Assembly: GCF_023509035.1 (NCBI RefSeq)
Contig: NZ_CP075583.1
Coordinates: forward strand, 1,736,001 to 1,800,000
From: Janthinobacterium lividum
GTDB lineage: Bacteria > Pseudomonadota > Gammaproteobacteria > Burkholderiales > Burkholderiaceae_D
Reading direction: 5' to 3'
Length of the DNA: 64,000 nucleotides
Shown: positions 1 through 10,128 of the stretch, in pieces
How the letters are laid out: each line of letters opens with the position of its first letter
Position numbering within the stretch: position 1 is the stretch's first letter
The notes under the pieces: model-generated
The model's database searches: none
Told to the model about the DNA's origin: nothing
Seen by the model: the letters and a program-made list of their open reading frames with translations, nothing else
Translations under genes and position numbers: made by a program

Positions 1-220
1 CCATGTAGCTGGCGTCAGGCGAGCGCAGGAAGCCGAAGCCGTCAGGCAGCACTTCCAGGGCGCCGTCGCCAAAAATCTGTTCGCCGGACTTGGCGCGTTT
101 TTTCAGGATAGCGAACATCAGCTCCTGTTTGCGCAAGCGGGCTGCGTTGTCAATGTCAAGACCGATCGCCATCTCAAGCAGGGCGGATACGTGTAGGGCC
201 TTTAGTTCGGATAAATGCAT
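1..220 (-). CDS. rho: Transcription termination factor Rho, N-terminal part (gene runs off the left edge)
   Basis: Rho is the hexameric RNA helicase that ends transcription at C-rich, unstructured sites. Only the first 73 residues are present. They begin MHLSELKALHVSALLEMA, the Rho N-terminal helical domain. The stretch KQELMFAILKKRAKSG follows, and then the start of the cold-shock-like RNA-binding domain (GDGALEVLPDGFGFLRS), which is diagnostic of the family. The ATG is the only sensible start because the conserved N terminus begins there. trxA lies upstream on the same strand, and trxA-rho is a common betaproteobacterial order. The gene is cut by the window edge, not truncated biologically. 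Confidence 0.96.
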   Translation of the reverse strand, partial: MHLSELKALHVSALLEMAIGLDIDNAARLRKQELMFAILKKRAKSGEQIFGDGALEVLPDGFGFLRSPDASYM

Positions 221-340
221 ATGTGTTGAGTGTCCCGAGACGGGATGTAAAGGTAGGGGAGGGGACTGCGTGGCGTTGATTAATTATTGGGAAGGCTGTG
301 CACGAATGAGGGCAAAGCCGCTTCCCGGTCGTTCCAGTCA

Positions 341-366
341 GGCGGCGCTGCGGGCGCAGCGCTGCC
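341..366 (-). other. GC-rich hairpin in the trxA-rho intergenic region
   Basis: Two 11-base arms (GGCGGCGCTGC and GCAGCGCTGCC, one mismatch) are separated by four bases. The hairpin lies about ten bases past the trxA stop, in the leader between trxA and rho. No U-run follows on the minus strand, so it is not a classical intrinsic terminator. It could stabilise the trxA mRNA end or belong to the rho leader, where Rho autogenous attenuation is known in other bacteria. The role is inferred. Confidence 0.35.
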
Positions 367-375
367 CATCATACA

Positions 376-702
376 TTAAATGTTGCTGTCGACGAAAGCG
401 GTCAACTGACCCTTGGCCATGGCACCCACTTTTTGAGCAGCTGCAACACCATCCTTGAACAGGATCAGGGTCGGGATGCCGCGGATGCCGAACTTGGCAG
501 GCACTGCCTGGTTGGCGTCCACGTCCATCTTGGCGATCTGGATGCGGCCGGCGTATTCCTTGGCCACTTCTTCCAGGATCGGGGCGATGGCCTTGCACGG
601 ACCGCACCATTCTGCCCAGAAGTCGACCAGTACTGGCAACTCGGATTTCAGGACGTCTGCTTCAAAAGATGCATCGCTAATGTGTTTGATATTTTCGCTC
701 AT
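376..702 (-). CDS. trxA: Thioredoxin 1
   Basis: This is a 108-residue cytosolic disulfide reductase that is regenerated by thioredoxin reductase. The active site WAEWCGPCKAIAP carries the two redox cysteines at about residues 33 and 36. The cis-proline region is GIRGIPTLILFKDG, and the length is typical of TrxA. The open frame extends nine codons further upstream, but the second ATG (MSENIKHISD) matches the family start and has AGGAAA-like purines upstream, so I used it. rho follows on the same strand after about 155 bases. Nothing is unusual in the sequence. Confidence 0.97.
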   Translation of the reverse strand: MSENIKHISDASFEADVLKSELPVLVDFWAEWCGPCKAIAPILEEVAKEYAGRIQIAKMDVDANQAVPAKFGIRGIPTLILFKDGVAAAQKVGAMAKGQLTAFVDSNI

Positions 703-1016
703 ATTTTCCTCAAATGAGGGTGGGATCAATAATGCCTGGAATTAACCATACGCTGGTTCGCCATCCATGCTTCCTGGAATGCAGTTAGAAGATGGGGACA
801 ATGGGCACAAATTCAATGTTCTTGGAAGACGCGACCAGAGGTATGCAGGCGGGGATGGCTGAAATAATAACCCATTTTTTCAAAGCGTGGCGATTATTGC
901 AGAAAAACTTGAGGCATATCGCCAGCATATCGCTCCTGCGCGCGCCGGCAGGGCGGCAAAGCCGCATGCCTGCTGGCCCGCAGCGTCGTGTCCGCCCTCC
1001 CGGCCGGCCTGCGCGC
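703..1016. other. Intergenic region upstream of trxA
   Basis: This stretch of about 310 bases separates trxA from the response regulator stop. It must contain the trxA promoter on the minus strand. The right half is GC-rich with overlapping short inverted repeats (around the run GGCGGCAAAGCCGC), which may help end transcription of the receiver gene. No T-run, RNA gene or credible small ORF with a ribosome binding site was seen. Confidence 0.4.
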
Positions 1017-1475
1017 TCAGGCTTGCGTGCTGGCCAGACGCGCCGTGTGCTGCAGTTGCAAGTTCACCATGAGCTGCAATTCCGCGCTTTCCATCGGCTT
1101 GCGGAAGGTGCCCAATATATGCAGGCCGTTGGCCACGGCCAGGCGTTCGGCCGCCAGGCGCACGGCCGAATGCAGGCCTGACAGCAGGACCACGCCGCCA
1201 CGGAAGCCGTTTTCAGCCGCCATGCGCAAGAATTCGATGCCGTCGATGTCGGGCATGGACAGGTCGCAGATCAGAAGGTCGGGCTGGTGCTGCTTCAGGG
1301 CAGCCAGCGCCTGTTCGCTGTGCGACTCGCAGCGGATGTCGAAAGGGCCCATTTGCTCGAGCATGTCGCTGAGCACGTCGAGCATGAAAACGTCGTCGTC
1401 CAGCAGCAGCACGCGCAACGGCGCCAGGCCTGCTTCATTGTGTTCCGGGCTTGCTTGGTTTGATACAGTGTTCAT
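1017..1475 (-). CDS. Single-domain response regulator (receiver protein)
   Basis: This CheY-type receiver of about 152 residues has no output domain. The acidic pocket is LLLDDDVFMLD, the phospho-acceptor aspartate lies in LLICDLSMPDIDG, the signalling threonine/serine position is in VVLLSG, and the conserved lysine is in FRKPME. The frame is open further upstream and overlaps the kinase gene. An AGAAAG motif eight bases before this ATG favours the start used; an ATG six bases earlier is the alternative. It begins about 70 bases after the hybrid kinase stop, so it is probably a diffusible target of that kinase. The signal and the downstream partner are unknown. Confidence 0.85.
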   Translation of the reverse strand: MNTVSNQASPEHNEAGLAPLRVLLLDDDVFMLDVLSDMLEQMGPFDIRCESHSEQALAALKQHQPDLLICDLSMPDIDGIEFLRMAAENGFRGGVVLLSGLHSAVRLAAERLAVANGLHILGTFRKPMESAELQLMVNLQLQHTARLASTQA

Positions 1476-1545
1476 CGTCATGTCTTTCTGTTGATATGCA
1501 TCGCTGTCGATGCCGATACCTTGCCGCAACCCAATTTGGCGATAG

Positions 1546-4500
1546 CTAATCGTCATTGGCAAAGCTGGTGTTATTCATGATTTGTTCGGTAATCTGTTCC
1601 AGCAGGGGCCACAGGCGCGCGACGATGCGCTGCGCCCGCTCCGCCTCGTCGGCCGGTTCGCCCGGCGCCAGGGTTTCCAGGTTGTGGCACAGGTCGGCGA
1701 GTCCCAGGGCGCCCACGGTGCGCGCCGACGACTTGATACGGTGCCCCAGTTCGCGCACCTGATGCACGTCGCCGCGCGCCAGGGCCGCGTCGATGTCGCC
1801 AAAGCCGTCTTGCGTGGTCTGCAGGAACTTGAAGGCGAACTTGCGCACCTTTTCAGGGTTGTAGCCCAGCAACTTGGCCAGGATGGACAGGTCGATCACC
1901 TGCGGATCGCCCGCCAGGGTGGTCTTGAAGGCGGGCGCGGCGCGGCTGCGCGCCGGTGGTGGCGGCGTTTCGTGCGCCGGCAGCCAGCTGGCGATGGTCT
2001 GGTACATCATGGCCGGCTGGATGGGCTTGGAAATGAAATCGTCCATGCCCGCTTCCAGGCAGCGCACGCGGTCTTCGCTGGTGGCCGTGGCCGTCATGGC
2101 AAGCACGCGCAGGTGCGCCAGTTGCGGGTCGGCGCGGATGTGGCGCGTCGCTTGCAGGCCATCCATCAGCGGCATCTGCACGTCCATCAGCACGCAGTCG
2201 AACTGGGTCTGGCGCAGCAGGTCGAGCGCCTCTTCGCCATTGTTGGCCAGGCAGACGGAGGCGCCCGCTTCCTCCAGCAATTCCAGCGCCACTTGCTGGT
2301 TGAAAGTGTTGTCTTCCACCAGCAGGATGCGCGCATGCTTGAGCGTGCGCATCACCAGGGCCGCGTCGGCGCTGGCGCGCATGGCGGCCGCCGTCTGCAC
2401 CATGCTGTCGAGCATGGCGGGCGCGGCCTGGTCAGAAATGCCCAGGTTGGCCGTGAACCAGAAGGTGCTGCCGGCGCCGGGACGGCTGTCGACGCCCACG
2501 TCGCCGCCCATCAGCTGCGCCAATTGCTTGCAGATGGCCAGGCCCAGGCCCGTGCCGCCATATTCGCGCGTGGTGGAGGTGTCAGCTTGCTGGAAGGACT
2601 GGAACAATTTACTCATTTCATCCTGCGACAGGCCGATGCCGTGGTCGCACACTTCAAAGCGCACGAGGCAGTGTTTGGCGTCCGCCACTACCTTGCGCAC
2701 TTTCACGGTAATGCTGCCCTGTTCGCTGAACTTGATGGCGTTATTGGCGTAGTTGATCAGCACTTGCCCCAGGCGCAGCGGGTCGCCCACGAGCACGGCG
2801 GGCAATTGCGGGTCGATTTCGAACAGCAGTTCCAGGTTCTTGCCGGCGGCGCGCGGCGCCACCACCGTCATCAGGGTTTGCACCACGTGGTCGAAACTGA
2901 AGTTGACGCGCTCGATTTCCAGCTTGCCCGCCTCGATTTTCGAGATGTCGAGGATATCGTCGATGATGCCCAGCAAATGTTCTCCGGCGAAGCGGATTTT
3001 TTCCAGGTAGTCGCGCTGGCGCGGTTCCAAATCAGTTTTGAGGGCCAGATACGCCATGCCGATCACGCCATTCATCGGCGTGCGGATTTCATGACTCATG
3101 TTGGCCAGGAATTGTCCCTTCGCCAGGCTCGCTTCTTCGGCCACCTGCTTGGCCTGGTCCAGCTGCTCCGTGCGCTGCGCCACGCGCTCTTCCAGATGCT
3201 CATTGAGTTCGCGCAAGGCGCTTTCGCTGCGCTTGTGATACGTGATGTCCGTCAGGCTGGCCACGACCATGCCCACCTTGCCATACTCATCGCGGATGGC
3301 CTCGGTATTCACGGATAGCCACGACAGGCTGCCGTCGGGCTGTTGCACGCCCATCAGCACGTCGCGCATGGCGACACCCGTCGACAGGGTGATGTGCACG
3401 GGATGGCTGCGCTGGTCGAAGGGGGAACCGTCCTCGTGGATGGCTTGCCACAGGCTGTTGCCGGCCGGACTGGCCGCCAGCATGCGTTCGGCGGCGGCAT
3501 TGCTTTCCAGGATGTGACCGTGGCTGTCCTGCACCACCAGGCCGTTCGTCACGGCGCCGAAGACGGACGCCATGCGCTGGCTCGAGTTCGACAGCGCGAT
3601 CGACGCCTGGCGCCGCTCGGTGATGTCGGTAATCATCGCCAGCGTGCCGCCCGGCTCGCCGTTGTCCGACTGGATGCTGGTGCTCGACAGCAAGCCCCAC
3701 AGACTGGACTGATCCTTGCGGAAGAAACGGAAATCGACCTGGTCCGGCTGGCTGGCCTGGCTGCCGTGGCTGGCCAGGCGACGCTGCATCAGCAGCTGGC
3801 TGTCGCGGTCCATGAAGTCGAGCAGGGGACGGCCCAGCATTTCCTGCACCGTATAGCCCAGCATGTGCGCCATCTTTGGGTTGACGAAAGTGGTCTTGCC
3901 GTTCGCATCCGTCATCCAGATGCCTTCGGCGGCCGTCTGCACGATCAGGCGATAGCGTTCCGAACTGGCGTGCAGCGCTTCCTCGGCGCGTTGCCGCTGC
4001 GTCATGTCGCGCAGCGAGACGATGGAAAACACCTGGCCGGCCATGCGCAACGGCGACAGGCTGACCTTGGCGGGGAAGTGCGTGCCGTCGCGGCGGCGTG
4101 CCATCATCACCCGGCCTGGCAGGCTGTGCCGCCCTTGCGGGTCGCTCACGGATTGGCTGGTCGTGCTTTCCGGCACCAATTGCTCCAGCGACATGCCCGT
4201 CAATTCGGCCAGCGGATAGCCGAAACAGCGCGCGCCGATCTGGTTGGCGTAATGCACCTTGCCCTCGACGTCGGCGACCAGCATGGCTTCGGGCGCCGCT
4301 TCCAGCAGCGAGCGCATGCGCGATTGTTCGTCCTGCTTGCGCTCGCTGATATCGCAGACGATGCCGCTGGCTTGCGTGGCGGCGCCATCCGAGGCGCGCG
4401 ACAGGACGGCGCCGCGCGCCAGCAGCCAGCGCCAGTGGCCATCGCTGTGCCGCAAACGGAATTCGCAATTGAAGGTGCCGGGCGCCTGGCCGTCCAGATG

Positions 4501-4965
4501 CTGGCGAAATGCCAGACTCAGGCGCGCCCGGTCATCGCGGTGGACTTCGGCCAGCCAGTCGGCCAGTGCATGCTCGAGCCTGGCATGCTTGTCGCCCAAC
4601 ACGTCCTGGTACTGGGGCGCGAACTGCAGCCGGTCGGATTGGCGCCGCCAGGTCCAGCCGGCCATGGTGGCGCCGCGCAATGCTTGCACGGCATCCTGTT
4701 CAGCCTGGGCATGCGCGGGCTGGGGCTGGTGGCGCAACTGCTGGCGCAAGCGCCAGGCTTGCCAGCAAGCCAGTCCCGCCAGGGCGGTGGCACTGGCGGC
4801 AGCATACGGCCACAGCAGTGTCGGCCCCATGCCGTGCGCCGCCGCCTGCACCGGCAGCGAAAGCGCCATGCCTGCCGCCAGCATCGTACGAGCGAGCCGG
4901 CGCAGCGCACGGCGCCGTGGGCGACGTGCGCTGAAACTCGTGTGGCTGCAATACGACAAATGCAT
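1546..4965 (-). CDS. Hybrid sensor histidine kinase with several PAS domains, receiver and HPt domain
   Basis: This membrane-linked hybrid kinase is about 1139 residues long. Residue numbers here count from an alternative ATG 39 bases upstream. The N terminus has a signal-anchor-like segment and a second hydrophobic stretch (about residues 35-85). About four PAS/PAC repeats follow (roughly 110-590), then a short coiled coil. HisKA has FLANMSHEIRTPMNG with His638, and a HATPase_c domain follows. The receiver has the phospho-acceptor Asp941 in LMDVQMPLMDG, and the C-terminal HPt domain has His1088 in ELGHRIKSSARTVGA. This is a complete intramolecular phosphorelay. The chosen ATG gives MHLSYCSHTSFSARRPRRR. 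The receiver gene downstream is the likely partner. The ligand is unknown; many PAS domains suggest redox or small-molecule sensing. Confidence 0.9.
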   Translation of the reverse strand: MHLSYCSHTSFSARRPRRRALRRLARTMLAAGMALSLPVQAAAHGMGPTLLWPYAAASATALAGLACWQAWRLRQQLRHQPQPAHAQAEQDAVQALRGATMAGWTWRRQSDRLQFAPQYQDVLGDKHARLEHALADWLAEVHRDDRARLSLAFRQHLDGQAPGTFNCEFRLRHSDGHWRWLLARGAVLSRASDGAATQASGIVCDISERKQDEQSRMRSLLEAAPEAMLVADVEGKVHYANQIGARCFGYPLAELTGMSLEQLVPESTTSQSVSDPQGRHSLPGRVMMARRRDGTHFPAKVSLSPLRMAGQVFSIVSLRDMTQRQRAEEALHASSERYRLIVQTAAEGIWMTDANGKTTFVNPKMAHMLGYTVQEMLGRPLLDFMDRDSQLLMQRRLASHGSQASQPDQVDFRFFRKDQSSLWGLLSSTSIQSDNGEPGGTLAMITDITERRQASIALSNSSQRMASVFGAVTNGLVVQDSHGHILESNAAAERMLAASPAGNSLWQAIHEDGSPFDQRSHPVHITLSTGVAMRDVLMGVQQPDGSLSWLSVNTEAIRDEYGKVGMVVASLTDITYHKRSESALRELNEHLEERVAQRTEQLDQAKQVAEEASLAKGQFLANMSHEIRTPMNGVIGMAYLALKTDLEPRQRDYLEKIRFAGEHLLGIIDDILDISKIEAGKLEIERVNFSFDHVVQTLMTVVAPRAAGKNLELLFEIDPQLPAVLVGDPLRLGQVLINYANNAIKFSEQGSITVKVRKVVADAKHCLVRFEVCDHGIGLSQDEMSKLFQSFQQADTSTTREYGGTGLGLAICKQLAQLMGGDVGVDSRPGAGSTFWFTANLGISDQAAPAMLDSMVQTAAAMRASADAALVMRTLKHARILLVEDNTFNQQVALELLEEAGASVCLANNGEEALDLLRQTQFDCVLMDVQMPLMDGLQATRHIRADPQLAHLRVLAMTATATSEDRVRCLEAGMDDFISKPIQPAMMYQTIASWLPAHETPPPPARSRAAPAFKTTLAGDPQVIDLSILAKLLGYNPEKVRKFAFKFLQTTQDGFGDIDAALARGDVHQVRELGHRIKSSARTVGALGLADLCHNLETLAPGEPADEAERAQRIVARLWPLLEQITEQIMNNTSFANDD

Positions 4966-5198
4966 CCCTTTCTGGGGCGTGATTGGACTAGGCTGGCAGT
5001 ACAAGAGGCGCGCTCAAATAAACGCCTGCGGCGCTTTCTGGCGGCAACTATAGCATCGAATATTTGCTCGGAGTATTTAAGTTCAGAAACGGCCAAAACG
5101 GGATTTTTTTACCCCGGAATGGCTGTTTTTTTCGCGATTTGGTGAGAATTCGTGAGAAAGTTTGCGTGAAATCGTGCTACTCAATCGTGGCGATGGCC

Positions 5199-5918
5199 TC
5201 AGGCGAAGCTGCCCGCAAACTGATAGCGGTGTCCGGGATGCCACATGGTGGCGATCGAGGCGATCTTGCCGCCCGAGCGCGTCTGGCGGCGCAGCACCAG
5301 GCATGGCTGTTTGGTGTCGATGGCCAGCATTTCGGCGATGTCGCGCGGCGCCGACAGCGCTTCGATGCTGTAGGTGGCGCCTTGCAAGGGGGCGGCGGCC
5401 ATCAGGTATTCGTTCGGCGTGATGCTGGAAAAATCCTGCGTCATGTAGTCGGGCGCGCACTCGGGATTGACCCAGCGGTCTTCCACCTGGATCGGCACGC
5501 CATTCTCAAAATGCACGATCAGCGAATGAAACAGCGGGTGTTCCGGCGGCAGACCGAATTGCTTGGCCAGCAAATCAGAGGCTTTGGTGCGTTCCAGCAA
5601 TTGCAAGCTGCTGCGGTGGATATGTCCGCGCGCCCGCACTTCATCGGCGATACTCTTGATTTCCAACAAGGTCGCCTGATACTTTTGCTGCGCCACATAG
5701 GTGCCGGAACCCTGGCGCCGCGTCAGCACCTGCTCGCTGGTCAGTTCGCGCACGGCGCGGTTGACCGTCATGCGCGAGACGCCGAATTGCTTGACCAAGG
5801 CTTGCTCGGAGGGAATCACGTCGCCTTCCTTCCAGCGGCCGGCCGCGATGCCGGCCAGCAGAAAATCCTTGATGCGCTGGAAAATGGGCGTATTTTCTTG
5901 TGTATTGTGGTCGTCCAA
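5199..5918 (-). CDS. hutC: Histidine utilisation repressor HutC (GntR/HutC family)
   Basis: HutC represses hut genes and is released by urocanate. The protein has an N-terminal winged helix (about residues 10-80, with VIPSEQALVKQFGVSRMTV and GSGTYVAQ) and a C-terminal UTRA ligand domain. Its length of about 239 residues is standard. I chose a TTG start preceded by GGAG at eight bases, because the frame has no ATG near the conserved N terminus. An upstream ATG-initiated version adds 22 poorly conserved residues. The gene lies about 8 kb from the hut operon and beside ada, but a matching palindrome sits in the hutU promoter. HutC rather than another GntR is inferred from sequence resemblance and that context. 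Confidence 0.85.
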   Translation of the reverse strand: MDDHNTQENTPIFQRIKDFLLAGIAAGRWKEGDVIPSEQALVKQFGVSRMTVNRAVRELTSEQVLTRRQGSGTYVAQQKYQATLLEIKSIADEVRARGHIHRSSLQLLERTKASDLLAKQFGLPPEHPLFHSLIVHFENGVPIQVEDRWVNPECAPDYMTQDFSSITPNEYLMAAAPLQGATYSIEALSAPRDIAEMLAIDTKQPCLVLRRQTRSGGKIASIATMWHPGHRYQFAGSFA

Positions 5919-6017
5919 TGCGGTTTCTCCGGGGCGCGGGCAGGGCGCGCCGCCGGCTGGAGGCGCGATGGCCGATTTTAGCACCGAGCACGATGCCTGC
6001 CGCCAGCCTTTTTTTTG

Positions 6018-6030
6018 AATTCAAAAGCAA
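6018..6030 (+). promoter_or_regulatory. Candidate Ada-binding box upstream of ada
   Basis: The sequence AATTCAAAAGCAA fits exactly the AAT-N6-GCAA pattern described for methylated Ada at the Escherichia coli ada and aidB promoters. It lies about 20 bases upstream of a plausible -35 element and about 70 bases before the ada start. This predicts positive autoregulation of ada, and of the overlapping oxygenase gene, by alkylation damage. Confidence 0.6.
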
Positions 6031-6050
6031 GCGCCGGAGTGTGGCGCGCA

Positions 6051-6080
6051 TTGGCGCTGGCTATGCTGGTGACTTACTAT
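6051..6080 (+). promoter_or_regulatory. Candidate sigma-70 promoter of ada
   Basis: A weak -35 (TTGGCG) and a -10 (TACTAT) are separated by 18 bases. The predicted start is about 15 bases before the ada ATG. The weakness of the -35 fits an activator-dependent promoter with the Ada box upstream. The element is assigned by eye only. Confidence 0.4.
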
Positions 6081-6100
6081 TGACCTGCACGGAGTTTGCC

Positions 6101-7152
<1,052 letters not shown>

Positions 7153-7156
<4 letters not shown>

Positions 7157-7842
7157 GGGCGCTGGACTGGCGCCAGATCGAGGATGAGCTGAATCAATAC
7201 GGCTGCGCCGTCGTGCCGGGCTTGCTGAATCCTGCGCAGTGCGCGGCGCTGGCGGCGCAGTATGACGACGCGTCGCGTTTTCGCAGCAAGGTGGTGATGC
7301 AGCGCCATGGTTTTGGACAGGGTGAGTACCAGTACTTGGCCTATCCGCTGCCGGAGCCGGTCGCCGAGCTGCGCGCTGCCTTGTATCCGCCGCTGGCGGC
7401 CATTGCCAACCGCTGGCACGCTGCCATGGGCCTCGATAGCCGCTTTCCTGTGGTGCACGGGGACTTCCTCGCGCGCTGCCATGCGGCAGGGCAAACCCGG
7501 CCCACGCCCTTGCTGCTGCGCTACCGCGCAGGCGATTACAACTGCCTGCACCAGGACCTGTATGGCGAGCACGTGTTCCCGCTGCAACTGGCGGTATTGC
7601 TGTCGCGCCCGCACGAGGATTTCACGGGCGGCGAGTTCGTGCTGACGGAGCAGCGCCCGCGCATGCAGTCGCGCGCAGAGGTCGTGCCGCTGGCGCAGGG
7701 CGACGCCGTCCTCTTTCCCGTCGCGCAGCGCCCCGTGAATGGCACGCGCGGCAGTTACCGCGTGAACATGCGCCACGGCGTATCGCGCCTGCGTTCGGGC
7801 CTGCGTCACACCCTGGGCATCATTTTTCATGATGCGAGCTGA
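7153..7842 (+). CDS. 2-oxoglutarate/Fe(II)-dependent oxygenase coupled to ada
   Basis: This 229-residue protein is probably a non-haem iron oxygenase using 2-oxoglutarate. The iron-binding HxD lies in NCLHQDLYGEHVFPLQL, the distal histidine in VNMRHGVSRL, and the co-substrate arginine in RHTLGIIFH. Its start overlaps the ada stop by the four bases ATGA. It does not look like classical AlkB and resembles the uncharacterised COG3826-type oxygenases often found beside ada. Coupling to ada suggests a role in alkylation repair or the adaptive response, but the substrate is unknown. The longer frame extending back into ada is a shadow. Confidence 0.85.
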
Positions 7843-7881
7843 ACATCAGGTGCGACGCTTGAGTTTCCAGGATTACATGGC

Positions 7882-9615
7882 ATGATGGCTGCTCCTTGTC
7901 ACTCTTTCATTTCCGCCATGTCCGCGTTGCTTTGCCTGTTGTGCCTGTTGACCATTTTCCTGCTGCCTGCAGCCCATGCGGACGATGGCGTGCCAGCGTT
8001 CGTTGCGGAGGCTGCGTCTGTCGTGGCGCCAGCGCAAGCTGCGGCCGCCAGGACGGCGCCGCTGATGTTTGCCAACCGCAAAGTATTCGTCTTCCGCGCC
8101 GCGCTGGCCGGCTATCCGCCCGATGAGCGCGCGATCGGCGCGCAGCGCCGCCTGGAAGGCGTGCTGGCGAAGAACGGCCCCTTGCAGACGAGCACGCGCA
8201 TGATTCCCGAAGGCACGCAAGTGCTGCTCGATGGCGTGCAGCTGTTCGTCGTCGTGCCTGGCGACGTCAACCAGCTGGCCGGCGACACGACGGAAAGCGT
8301 GGCGAAAATGGCGGCCGCTGAGTTGAGCAAGGCTGTGCTCGATTACCGCGAGCAGAACAGCTGGCGCTACCTGGCGATCGCCGCCGCCGTCTGCGCTGCC
8401 GCCACCCTCGTGTTCTGGCTGGTGTGGCTGGGCCTGACACGCTTTTATCACTGGGCCAAGCGCCGCAGCGGCATCCTGCTGGCCTCGCGCCTGCGCGATG
8501 TGCGCCTGAAAAACGTGCGCGTGCTCGATGCCGAGCACTACATCGCCTTCGCGTATCAACTGCTCAGCGCCGTGCTATGGGGCTTGCGCCTGATGGCCAC
8601 GTATCTGTGGGCAGCCTTCGTGCTGGGCCGCCTGCCTTACACGCGTTCCTGGGGCGAAAGCCTGAGCGGCTACCTGTTCGACGTGGCGGCCGACGTCTTC
8701 CACGCCATCATCGGCGCCTTGCCGGGGCTGGTGCTGGTGTGCGTGATCTTCGCCATCGCGCGCCTGATTGCCGCCACAGCAGCCTCGCTGTTCAAGCGCG
8801 TGGAAAGCGGCGAATTGCAAATCGGCTGGCTGGACAAGGACACGGCCCTGCCGACGCGCCGCATCGCCAGCGTGGTGATCTGGCTGTTCGCGCTGGCCAT
8901 GGCGTATCCGTATCTGCCCGGCTCGCATACTGCCGCCTTCCAGGGCCTGTCCGTGCTGGTGGGCCTGATGGTCTCGATCGGCGCGTCGAGCATCGTCGGC
9001 CAGGGCGCCAGCGGCCTGATCCTGATGTACACGCGCGCCCTGCGCAAGGGAGAATATGTGCGCGTGGGCGACAGCGAAGGCACGGTGGTTGACGTGGGCA
9101 TGTTCGAAACGCGGCTGCGCACGGGCCTCGGGGAAGAGGTGGCCTTGCCAAACGCCTGGGTGATGTCGCAAACGACAAAGAACTATTCGCGCGCCCAGCC
9201 CGGCGGCGGCTTCGTACTCGATTCCACCGTCACCATCGGCTACGCCACGCCGTGGCGGCAAGTGCACGCCATGCTGGAACTGGCCGCGTCCCGCACGACG
9301 GAACTGTCCACCACGCCGAAACCCTACGTGATGCAGCTGGCGCTGCAAGATTACTACGTGCAATACCGCCTGGTCGCCTACGCCAGCGCCGAAGTCCCTC
9401 GCCAGCGCGCCGAGGTGCTGAACCGCTTGCACCAGAACATCATCGATGTCTTCAACGAATTCGACGTGCAGATCACCTCGCCGCATTACATCGATGACCC
9501 GAAAGAATCGCATGTGGTGCCGCCGGAGGAATGGTTCAGGGCGCCGGCGCAGCGGGGGAGGAAGAAAAGTAAGCTCGGGCTGTTTTGGAAAACGAGGCCT
9601 GGTGAGTCGGACTAG
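7882..9615 (+). CDS. MscS-family mechanosensitive ion channel
   Basis: This inner-membrane protein of 577 residues probably opens under membrane tension to release solutes during hypo-osmotic shock. It has a Sec signal peptide (cleavage near AAHADDG) and a periplasmic segment of about 100 residues. Several membrane helices follow, then the pore helix VGLMVSIGASSIVGQGASGL, and then the MscS beta domain (EYVRVGDSEGTVVDVGMFETR). It is larger than E. coli MscS and belongs to the longer YbdG/YnaI-like group. The stop overlaps that of the convergent small exported protein by four bases. Confidence 0.92.
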   Translation: MMAAPCHSFISAMSALLCLLCLLTIFLLPAAHADDGVPAFVAEAASVVAPAQAAAARTAPLMFANRKVFVFRAALAGYPPDERAIGAQRRLEGVLAKNGPLQTSTRMIPEGTQVLLDGVQLFVVVPGDVNQLAGDTTESVAKMAAAELSKAVLDYREQNSWRYLAIAAAVCAAATLVFWLVWLGLTRFYHWAKRRSGILLASRLRDVRLKNVRVLDAEHYIAFAYQLLSAVLWGLRLMATYLWAAFVLGRLPYTRSWGESLSGYLFDVAADVFHAIIGALPGLVLVCVIFAIARLIAATAASLFKRVESGELQIGWLDKDTALPTRRIASVVIWLFALAMAYPYLPGSHTAAFQGLSVLVGLMVSIGASSIVGQGASGLILMYTRALRKGEYVRVGDSEGTVVDVGMFETRLRTGLGEEVALPNAWVMSQTTKNYSRAQPGGGFVLDSTVTIGYATPWRQVHAMLELAASRTTELSTTPKPYVMQLALQDYYVQYRLVAYASAEVPRQRAEVLNRLHQNIIDVFNEFDVQITSPHYIDDPKESHVVPPEEWFRAPAQRGRKKSKLGLFWKTRPGESD

Positions 9616-10118
9616 GGGCGCGATGGGTGGGGTGGGCAGATTTCAGTGCGCCACTCCTGCATATCACTGTTGATAGCAATGATTTTTTGCTGACCTGCCG
9701 GGTCGTTGGTCAGGCAAAATTTTCCTCTATAACCACGAGTCGAATCGGAGGGATCATCCGGTCTGCCATTCAAAAAGACGCTGTACATCCTGTCTGTTTT
9801 CAGCATCGTCGCGGCAGTCGATTCGGCTCCTGCCGGTACTTGGCCATACAAATAGCAGGTTTTTGCATGCATGGGGAGGGTCGTCGCTCCAGGGAGAATG
9901 AAGGACCAGACCTCTACAGGCGGTTTTATGGATATATCGTAAACCATGAGTGCGCCAAGCATCGGCGTTCCATTCCGTCGTTCCTCTCTTTTTGAGATGG
10001 TGAAGCATGGCATACCTTTGAATGAGCTAATCTCGGCTTCAGCCATGCGCGACCACGCCGAGGCATCCATGCTCGTCAATGTTGTCAGCAGGCAAAGAAT
10101 ATGGTGACGATGATTCAT
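9612..10118 (-). CDS. Small exported four-cysteine protein, copy 1 (candidate immunity protein)
   Basis: I do not recognise the family. The 168-residue protein has a signal peptide (about residues 1-21) followed by SRMAEAEISSFKGMPCFTI. Four cysteines are shared with the two upstream copies (in PCF, TCYLYG, KFCL and ICP), which suggests two disulfides and a periplasmic location. The motif RNGxPxLGAL, a tryptophan in EVWSF, and VFLNGRPDDPSDS are also shared. The ATG gives the aligned signal peptide; a longer frame upstream lies in the neighbour. It is the last gene of a tight four-gene run behind a metallopeptidase, and the stretch is visibly richer in A+T than its flanks. A role as cognate immunity is inferred from context. 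Confidence 0.72.
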   Translation of the reverse strand: MNHRHHILCLLTTLTSMDASAWSRMAEAEISSFKGMPCFTISKREERRNGTPMLGALMVYDISIKPPVEVWSFILPGATTLPMHAKTCYLYGQVPAGAESTAATMLKTDRMYSVFLNGRPDDPSDSTRGYRGKFCLTNDPAGQQKIIAINSDMQEWRTEICPPHPSRP

Positions 10119-10128
10119 GGCATACCTT

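Noticed and set aside
5073..5120. Terminator downstream of hutC
   Set aside because: The only hairpin there has a four-base CGGG/CCCG stem across an A-run. It is too weak to call.
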